From Triglochin maritima (taxonomy: Eukaryota; Streptophyta; Magnoliopsida; Alismatales; Juncaginaceae): a stretch of DNA of 64,000 bases. Position 1 is the first letter of the stretch. Every line of letters starts with the position of its first letter. The stretch is from assembly GCA_963682175.1 (NCBI GenBank), contig OY821777.1, forward strand, positions 20,356,001-20,420,000, given 5' to 3'. Under the pieces are notes generated by a model that was not told where the DNA came from, made no database searches, and was given only the letters and a program-made list of their open reading frames with translations. The position numbers were made by a program, and so were the translations under genes. Below are positions 57,201-64,000 of the stretch, in pieces.

Positions 57201-58110
57201 TATGGCCAGCCACCATTTAATTCCAGAACTTAATTTTACCTCCTTGATTCGTGAATTTGGAGAACCCTTCTACGATAGAATCGTAGCCAAAGGGTGGTAC
57301 CATTTGTTGTATTAGGGTGACGAAACCATGTACGTAGAGCCTCTCGTACATGAGTTCTTTACTAAACTCGAATGTGACCAGACCGGTCCACTCAAGTTTA
57401 GTGTCACTCTCAGGGTGGTGAAGCACACTGTGACACCCCAATTTATCTCCGACGCGACTGGGATCCGCTTGGTCGATGATCTCGCGCCCACCCACGGTAT
57501 TAATTTTTACCAATCTATGCTTGGGCGCGGGCAACCTATATCATCACATGGGGGGACCTAATGCGCACATTTACTCCAATGTGCACATCGTAGAAATGTG
57601 TTGGGCCAAGAACGGACATCCACATTCTTTACACCTAGTTTGCGGATCATGTATAGTCTTATGGATGGTTCACCTCACTGCATTTGTCGAACGTTGTTCG
57701 ACGTTTTGGTGAATGCTAAGCTAAAAGAAATACAATGTTTGCCTTCCCTGGTTACCAAATTGTGTGGCATGTTGGATATCCCACAATTTGAGCGCATGCT
57801 GAGGCGCCAAGGCACCGACCTCGAGGTAGTGAAGATGGCCCCATCATTTCTCCATTGCCTTCCTGAGGCATGGGTGCCTGATTACATGGAGGAGGATGTT
57901 AGAGCATGTTCCTCAAGCTCATCAGTGAGCTCAGGAACGCTCTTTAACACCGACATTTCTGAGATGGCGGTTGAGCAGCAAAACGTCATTTTAGCCAAAC
58001 AAAACCGGAAGATCTATAGGAAATTGTCAGCTCTTGAGCGAGGTGCCTCTTCGGGGACCTCTGGCCGCGTCATTAGTCTGGTACACCCTATCCATGTGTT
58101 GGCACCTTTT
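57201..58110 (+). pseudogene. Env-position ORF of Ath-E copy 2, function unknown
   Basis: In Athila-type elements an extra ORF follows pol, often called env-like. Here the start MASHHLIPELNFTSLIREFG (57201) is interrupted by a TAG (57313-57315), continues ETMYVEPLVHEFFTKLECD with TPQFISDATGIRLVDD, has frame changes near 57550-57600, and ends with a 193-codon frame (57598-58179) containing LPSLVTKLCGMLDIPQFERM, FLHCLPEAWVPDYMEEDVRA and a coiled-coil-like VEQQNVILAKQNRKIYRKLS. The middle segment resembles the plant retroelement ORF domain annotated as a putative plant transposon protein. No signal peptide or clear transmembrane helix is visible, so an envelope role is not supported. Confidence 0.65.
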
Positions 58111-59390
58111 TTCCATACATTGAGGACAATGCATGGATTAGTTGTGGGGGGGGGGGTGTGTTTTCACGTATGTACATAGTTTTTGTGTCTTTTTGTTTGT
58201 ATTTCATTTTCTTTTGTTGTACTACTAGGGTCATGTTAGTGTGCTGCATTTAATATTGATATATTTGCTTGTCATGATCCTTGGGTGACTTGTCTTATTT
58301 TGCTTGCCTAATGCTTTAAAATATTCACATTTCTTTCAAAATCTTCATGTGTTTGCGAAAGAAAATGTTTTCTGGGTTTTGCGTGTGTTTAGCATGTGCA
58401 AAACCGTTGAGAGGCAAAGTAAAAAGAAAGATCCCAAAATTGTCTTGAACTTGATGCATTAGGATATCTAGTACAGTGGCTTTAGGACTTATCTAGTCAT
58501 TAGGATGCACCTCAGTTTTCCCTCGGGGGTGAGTAATCATAGGGTTTCAGTGGTCAAATAATTAAAGAAGTCCATCCCCAACCTAGTGAGTCAATAATTC
58601 GTGTATGTTAATTTAAGAAAGTTTGTTGTAGTCAAGGACCCTTTAAATCTTGTTGTGAGACATTAAGTGTAGGGGTTTTGGTTCATGTGTAGATAAGAAA
58701 TAAGTGAGTAGGTGTTCTCTCTTCTCGCACGACTCCTATCACTCGGGAAAGTAGGTCTGAGGGGACTTCATGCCTGGTACTTTCGAGTGATCTGACTTGG
58801 GATGCAACGACCGAACTCCCGTTATACAGGTGGTAGGGATTGCCCTATGTGAAGATGTAGGGAAAGGTGTACGTGATAGTGTAAGTCATCATTGACAATG
58901 ATGCACGAAACCTGACCCTGGGAGAATGAAGCTCCAACTAATAAAAAGAAAAGAAAAAATGGTAATGCAAATAAGAACCTTAATGGACTTTACACTTTGT
59001 ATCACTTGAGGATGTTGAGGTTGTCCATGTCTTTCACTTAAGTTCTTATTTAACTTGCACGAATGGTTCATTAGGCTAGGTGTGTGGACTGAATACCTAT
59101 ATAGAGTCGGCCCGTAGGATTACCGCGTCCAATGATCGATAAAAATGAGTCCATCGAGTCGAGTTTCTAGATTGAATAATCATCTCTTTTCAGATTTTGT
59201 GGGCATATCCGCTGAAAGCCCTCAGGAGACAACACTCATCCCCATTGGCGACAATGAGGTTTAACGACTTGTTGCAGTGCTAAGTGCAACCGTGATTCCT
59301 ACGAAAGTGAGTTAGGATTTCTTGTTTTTCGTATGATTTTCTCTTTCTTTGTTTTGCTCGGGACTAGCAAAAGTTAGGTGTGGGGGTATT
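58111..59390 (+). promoter_or_regulatory. 3' region with two polypurine tracts and hairpin, Ath-E copy 2
   Basis: CATTGAGGACAATGCATGGA and a long G-run tract (58144-58160) form the upstream purine tract. About 1.1 kb of non-coding sequence, matching 30689-31810 in reverse complement, leads to the hairpin GTTGCAGTGCTAAGTGCAAC (59271-59290) and the 3' PPT AGGTGTGGGGGTATT (59376-59390). Confidence 0.82.
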
Positions 59391-60798
59391 TGATTGACAT
59401 CATTTCATGCTTACATTTGTATCTTATATCCATTATCCTTCACCTAAACAATCCTACGTAACGAGTTTTATGTTTGAATTTCAGAAATAAATAGGTTTGA
59501 GGAGAAGATGGATAAAAGGACCTATAAGCAGGAAAAAGGATTGAGTGGAGACACTCAAGGACTAAGATGCAAGATTGAAGGACCTGAATGTAAGATCGAA
59601 GGACCAATGAGCAAACAAAAATACTCCACACAATCACGGGGAGTATTTTGGCAATTCTATTCGGGTCGGAGCTCCAACAAGCGAAGTAGATGCATCAAAG
59701 ACAAACAAATCCATCCAGGAAACCCAGAAGAAAGCCTAAACCGATCCAAACCCTGTAGACCGCTGATTGGCGGTCCGGGTTGCTCCGGATCCGTTAATAT
59801 TTCTTCGGGTCATGTATTAGAGTTTGTTTAGTCTATTTCTGGTATATTTTTAGTCTCACACTGGGGGATTGTCCCGGATTACCTTTTCTATGGCTATAAC
59901 TAAGCTCTCCCTCCTCTCGTGTACTCCATCACTCTCTTGGTGGTCATCCTCTCTACTAGGAGTTAAAGCCTTGAAGCAAAAACCCTGGTGGAGAGAGGCT
60001 ACTTGTAATTGAGTGAGTAATAATAGATGTTTTCCTTTGGTTATGTTGTTACTTTGTTAGTTTAATTTCTTTTCTTATGTCTTGCATGCTTCTTTGATTT
60101 TATGTCATTTTAGTTAAATTTGTAGTTTTAGTCTTCTTATAATTAGTTTAAGCATGTTTTCTTTCCCTAGTATAAATGTTAGTTTAAATATGTGTGAGTA
60201 GTTCCATTCCCCTTTGGGGGTGGAGTAGTTGTGTATACATGTTATGTAGATAGTATGAATGCTAAACATTGTTGTATGTGAGAAATGTTAGTATGCTTGC
60301 TTGAATTAATAAGAACTTTTACTTGATGGTTTCTACCATAATGTTAGGTACATTCCATGTTTGTTTATGTTCTTAATAACAAACTTGTCATGCTCATATT
60401 AATCACCTAGGTTAGTGTTTTAAATGACAGGTCTTGTCATTAGGTACTTCTTATGCATTAACAAACACTAACTTCACTTGAGCTTATTGTATGCATTCAC
60501 CACACTTATTTCATGTGTACACACACTCCACCCCCTTAGGGGTGTTTCCCATTCCTGAATTTCATCTTTCCTATTAGTAGTTGCCTAGATTAGTTTCAGT
60601 TCGTTTTATACTTTCATTTCCTTCTTTGATGTTTACCAGTTTAGTGTAGTGTAGTTTAGATCATAACTCATTTCTCTCCTTTCTTTCCCACTCATCTTCG
60701 AACAAACTAAAGTCGACACACCTCCCTGTGGATCGACCCATATTTGTCACCGCTTCAACGCGGTCGTGCACTTGCGGTTAATTAAAATGTATCAATCA
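59391..60798 (+). repeat. 3' LTR of Ath-E copy 2
   Basis: This 1408-bp LTR starts TGATTGACATCATTTC right after the PPT and ends TGTATCAATCA. It is colinear with 39837-41236 with moderate divergence. It is followed by ATATG and the FRS sequence. Confidence 0.92.
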
Positions 60799-61977
60799 AT
60801 ATGCAACTTCAAAAGGGTTTGCAATTAAAAAAGAGCTCCAGTTACACCCCACGATTATCTGGCAAGGGCGGTCATTGGATGTCATAAAGCCAGAACACCT
60901 CCACAGGTATAAATTTTGTTTGATACATACAATTCCAATGACTTGCTTTACAACACCTATAATTTTATGCAGGAACCAAGTACAACTTTATGCTCAAAAG
61001 TTTAGAACATTAGTTAAATACCCTGCTAGAATCACAATTTCGGGAGACCCGTGGTCGGAATAAATATCATCTTGGTGCATCTACAACACAATCACGGTCT
61101 GCTTCCACAACCAAAACTTCATTTCGTTAAACAAAAAAGATCCATAATAGATTCTAAAAAATTACAGTTAATAAGGAATGAAAATGTAGGCATTGAGGTT
61201 GAACAAACCCTGAACACTTTCATTGTTGAAGAGGGTGGACATGAAAATTTGACATTCAATCAACAAGATGGTGGGTAATCACTGAAATCTAACAACACAA
61301 CATATGCTTGGCTAATATAACACGACTAACATAATTATTAATCACAATGCAAGGATGTTGTTATGAAACACCGTGCGTCACTACTTTGTGAGGGAGATGC
61401 TCAATCGTTGCTTGCACATTTCAACAAATTGCAACGTCAAGAACATAATTTCATCTAACCTATGGATCTTGACAACAAAGGTAGAGTAAGAAATAATTTA
61501 TGGGTAAATGGGAGATCTAGAGATGCCTACAAAGCATTTGGCGATGTGTTAAGCTTTGACACCATACACCTTACCAACAAATTCAAAATGTCTTTTGTAC
61601 CATTTGTGGGAGTTAACCATCATGGACACTCCACTCTTTTTGGATGTGGACAACTATCTTATGAGACCACGGAAAACTATACATGGTTATTTCGTATTTG
61701 GCTGCAATGTATGGAAGCTTAGTATTTAACTATAGTTTCTAGATTACGTAATAGTTAGACTCCACTATGACTACGTAATAGTTTCTAGATTACGTAATAG
61801 TTAGACTCCACTATGACTACGTAATAGTTTCTAGATTACGTAATAGTTAGTTTCAAATTATAATGTACAAAATTCTAATGTCGATACCTTTTAGGAGGAG
61901 TTCTACCGTAATCCATAATTACCGATCAATGCCCAACAATTGGAAACACAATTAAAGAACTATTTCCTATGGCAAAC
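60799..61977 (+). pseudogene. FRS/FAR1-like (MULE transposase-derived) pseudogene, middle part
   Basis: FAR1-RELATED SEQUENCE proteins are transcription factors derived from Mutator-type transposases. Readable blocks: HNHGLLPQPKLHFVKQKRSI and IRNENVGIEVEQTLNTFIVE (61095-61240), GDAQSLLAHFNKLQRQEHNF followed by a stop (61390-61457), the MULE domain DLDNKGRVRNNLW, FGDVLSFDTIHLTNKF, PFVGVNHHGHSTLFGCG and YTWLFRIWLQCMEA (61462-61722), then, after a 46-bp tandem repeat, IITDQCPTIGNTIKELFPMA (61912-61972). Stops and frameshifts are scattered, so it is dead. It is interrupted on the left by Ath-E copy 2 and on the right by an Ath-A solo LTR. A decayed autonomous MULE is an alternative reading; no TIRs were found. 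Confidence 0.85.
61733..61850. repeat. 46-bp tandem repeat, ~2.6 copies
   Basis: Units starting TAGTTTCTAGATTACGTAAT at 61733, 61779 and 61825 are virtually identical. Each contains the palindromic TTACGTAA and a related CTACGTAATAG. The repeat interrupts the FRS-like coding sequence between CMEA and the following IITDQ block. Confidence 0.9.
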
Positions 61978-63156
61978 TGATGAGAATTAAATTTATACCG
62001 CAAGTAAACGACGTCAATGAAGACGTGGCAAATACGGGTCGAACACAAGGAGGGAGAGATATTGTTATTTTTGTGATTTTCGAATTACGGAAGGAAAGAG
62101 AGAGAAATAAGTTTGGTTTGAGATTTTTGGTTTTTAATTAATTTCTAAAGCAAGAACAACAAAAACAAATTAAAAATAAAGCAAAGATGGATGAGAGTCC
62201 AGCGGGTGGGGGATTAGATATCGGGTTTTGTTTAGAGAATTCTGAAACTTATAATAAATCACATTAGTTATAAAGCATTACATGATAAATGATTCAACAT
62301 AAACTCAAGTAATCAAAATATACTAACACGAAATTAAAATAATAACATCTTTCTTCTTCTCATCACCCTAAATCCGTCACCCCCACCCTTTGGAGAGAGT
62401 TAGAAACTCATGGATGAAGGGAAGGAGAAGGGGTCCTAGAGAAACTACAAAAGAAAACTAAAAAAACACAAAATAAAAGAACAGAATTTTATTGCTAAAA
62501 AGAAGAGGAGGAGAGGAGCCCCTTCCAATACATGATTCGGTCTTATTTATAGCCTCAATCGGGGATCCTAATACATAAAAGGAACGTACACGCGTCAATA
62601 CAGCATTGGTAAAAATTTGAGCGCATGGATCGACTTTTGTGCAGCGGAATCGCCGCATTTTGTACATGAGGTGCGGCGGAATCGCCACCTTTTTGGCTCG
62701 GAATCGATCCGGATTTTTCCTGCGTGTTTATGGTTTTTTTAGCTGTCCTTTGCGCGTCCGAATTAATTATTGCATATCTTTGGAGATCCGAGTTAATTCC
62801 TTCATATATTTGGAGATCCAAATTGATTTTTCTTTAGAACTTCTCCAAAATAATCTTTTGGTACTCGTAATTTGCAGTCGGGTCCTCGGCTTTTGTAATT
62901 AAGTCCCTGACCGTTTTGTAATTAGGTCTTTGAATGCTTTTATGCTTGGATGGACTTCAATTTGAATCCCGATAATCTTGAACCGGTCTTTATGATAGAA
63001 ATGAGTCTTTTGCACGTGGTTATGCTCGGGATATGGGTAATTTGCATTCAGGTCCCTGTATTATGTAAATAAGACTAAACACATACCTTAGTAGCATTTA
63101 TTGATATAAAATTAATCTAAATGAAAGACATATGATGCAATCTATCCAATGCATCA
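61978..63156 (-). mobile_element. Ath-A solo LTR with TSD CAAAC
   Basis: This 1179-bp LTR is flanked by CAAAC at 61973-61977 and 63157-63161. Removing it joins the FRS reading FPMAN to PHLCVWHI. It has two GCGGAATCGCCGC-like motifs (62642 and 62683), so the palindrome region is duplicated relative to the other Ath-A LTRs. Confidence 0.95.
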
Positions 63157-63415
63157 CAAACCCCCACCTATGTGTCTGGCATATCCTTTAGAAACTCCCT
63201 CATAAATTTGGGCGACTAAGTTTTCCAAAATGAAATGAGAATTAAAAATCTTGTTTTCGAATGCATTGGTGAACAAGAGTTTGAATACAAATGGAAGATA
63301 TGGACCGAAAAGTACAACGTCGTACATCATCCTTGGCTTATGCAGCTATTTGAAATCAGAATTAATCGTGTACCACCTGCATTTGTTAAAAAAGACTTCT
63401 GAGCAAGTGATTAAC
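63157..63415 (+). pseudogene. FRS/FAR1-like pseudogene, 3' part
   Basis: Continues with LCVWHIL, stop, KLPHKFGRLSFPK, stop, then after a shift NLVFECIGEQEFEYKWKIWT, WLMQLFEIRINRVPPAFVKK. This matches the region of the MULE/FRS transposase domain after the TDQ motif. Multiple stops. No SWIM zinc finger is seen further right. Confidence 0.82.
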
Positions 63416-63756
63416 TCATCTGATATTTTGCCACTTTCAAACATAACTATTGGGACATAATATCTCACATGGTAATCTTTGGTCTTCGTACTATAGTAGA
63501 CTTTTGGGGCATAATATCCCTCATGCTTGTTTAGGTTCTTAATAATCAACTTCTTTATGCTCATATTAATCAACTAGGTTAGTGATTGGAATGATAGGTT
63601 TTGCCACAACCATTAGATACATCCAATGCATGAAAACATAACCTACACTTGTGCCTTATTGAATGCATTATTCACCACCTTATCACATTGATTAGTGGCA
63701 TATCATACATTGCATTCATGTTATATATCTTTTATTTTAACTAATATTTGTGTTAC
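63416..63756 (+). mobile_element. Ath-E LTR fragment and linking sequence
   Basis: From about 63505 to 63690 the sequence matches the middle of Ath-E LTRs (GCTTGTTTAGGTTCTTAATA, CTAGGTTAGTGATTGGAATG). The edges are not LTR termini. The remaining ~100 bases show nothing recognisable. Confidence 0.65.
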
Positions 63757-64000
63757 TGATTGACATCATTTCATGCTCGTATTTGCATCTTATATCCATT
63801 ATCTTTCACCTAAAACAATACCATGTAACGAGTTTTATGTTTAGTTTTCAGGAATAAATAGGTTTGAAGAGATAAGCATAAAAGGACCCAAAAGCTGGGA
63901 AAAATGACTGAATTGTGAGATCTAGGAACTAAGATGCAAGGGAGAAGAACCTGAACGTAAGACCAAAGGACGAAATAGCAAAACAGAAAACTCCACACCA
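63757..64000 (+). mobile_element. Ath-E LTR, 5' end, running off the window
   Basis: It starts TGATTGACATCATTTCATGC and follows the Ath-E consensus to the window end. It is not preceded by a PPT, so it is either a solo LTR or a 5' LTR of an element that continues to the right. Confidence 0.85.

Larger units (their letters stand above)
39837..60798 (+). mobile_element. Ath-E copy 2: Athila-like element, full coding set but decayed and nested
   Basis: This plus-strand element has LTRs at 39837-41236 and 59391-60798. Its interior holds, in order, partial gag, protease, RT, RNase H, integrase, an env-position ORF, two purine tracts and the conserved hairpin. It is interrupted by a complete Cop-F element in RT (43082-52646) and an Ath-E solo LTR in integrase (54456-56023). 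Outer flanks GTATG (39832-39836) and ATATG (60799-60803) fit a TSD with one later change, in the FRS pseudogene. An extra piece of host gene (41237-41503) lies between the 5' LTR and gag, where the PBS, leader and most of gag should be. Confidence 0.85.

Noticed and set aside
57201..58110. Calling the extra Athila ORF an envelope gene
   Set aside because: No signal peptide, cleavage site or transmembrane helix is visible; only its position suggests env.
61390..63415. Calling the FRS-like pseudogene an autonomous Mutator element
   Set aside because: The readable blocks fit FAR1/FRS proteins well and no Mutator terminal inverted repeats were seen; the alternative is not excluded.

Overview
This window is plant nuclear heterochromatin (probably a eudicot). 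Nearly every base with a recognisable origin belongs to LTR retrotransposons or DNA transposons: Ty3/gypsy elements of the Athila, Tekay-like and chromovirus type, Ty1/copia elements, a PIF/Harbinger element, a hAT-type non-autonomous element and an unclassified TIR element. There is no bacterial-style operon, RNA gene or CRISPR array, and I see no intact single-copy host gene. The only host-like gene remnant is a FAR1/FRS-type (MULE-transposase-derived) pseudogene.

Families are named here for convenience. Ath-E is an Athila-like family with ~1.4-1.57 kb LTRs that start TGATTGACATC and end in a cggtta...CA segment. Ath-A is an Athila-like family with ~1.2 kb LTRs. Cop-F is a copia family with ~2.12 kb LTRs. 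Cop-D is a copia-type family with ~1.4 kb LTRs.

Layout. 1-4089: minus-strand Tekay-like gypsy element (gag ORF, broken protease, PBS, long LTR packed with tandem repeats), running off the left edge. 4.1-6.5 kb: degenerate tandem array, then featureless AT-rich DNA. 6.5-9.0 kb: 3' end of a minus-strand chromovirus (LTR, PPT, chromodomain remnant) split by a 1.5 kb TIR element. 9.07-10.2 kb: inverted Cop-F LTR piece. 10.77-11.6 kb: hAT-type element with an 8-bp TSD at the edge of an Ath-E solo LTR (11.6-13.1 kb). 14.2-25.7 kb: a PIF/Harbinger transposase gene and its Myb/SANT-like partner gene, split by a Cop-D solo LTR, itself split by the Ath-A element, which encodes only gag and protease: three nested levels. 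26.4-33.2 kb: old Athila LTR remnant, then a second pol-less Athila element (Ath-E, minus) whose LTR carries a Cop-F solo LTR (TSD GAAAC). 33.3-36.4 kb: a ~1.52 kb tandem duplication of Ath-E LTR sequence. 36.4-39.3 kb: second Cop-D LTR split by an Ath-E solo LTR (TSD ATACA). 39.8-60.8 kb: a plus-strand Ath-E element (gag, protease, RT, RNase H, integrase, env-position ORF, all decayed) inserted in the FRS pseudogene and itself hit by a complete minus-strand Cop-F element (43082-52646, TSD CTTAA) and by an Ath-E solo LTR (TSD ATTAG). 60.8-63.4 kb: remainder of the FRS pseudogene with an Ath-A solo LTR (TSD CAAAC). 63.5-64 kb: more Ath-E LTR.

The most notable signals are: gag-retaining but pol-lacking elements in two superfamilies, each with a changed protease active site; a conserved hairpin plus a duplicated polypurine tract in the 3' region of three Athila-like elements; palindromic motif clusters (CGGTNNACCG) shared by four unrelated repeat families; and a rearranged junction in which a piece of the FRS gene lies between an LTR and gag. 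All identities come from reading the sequence and translations; no database search or alignment program was run.
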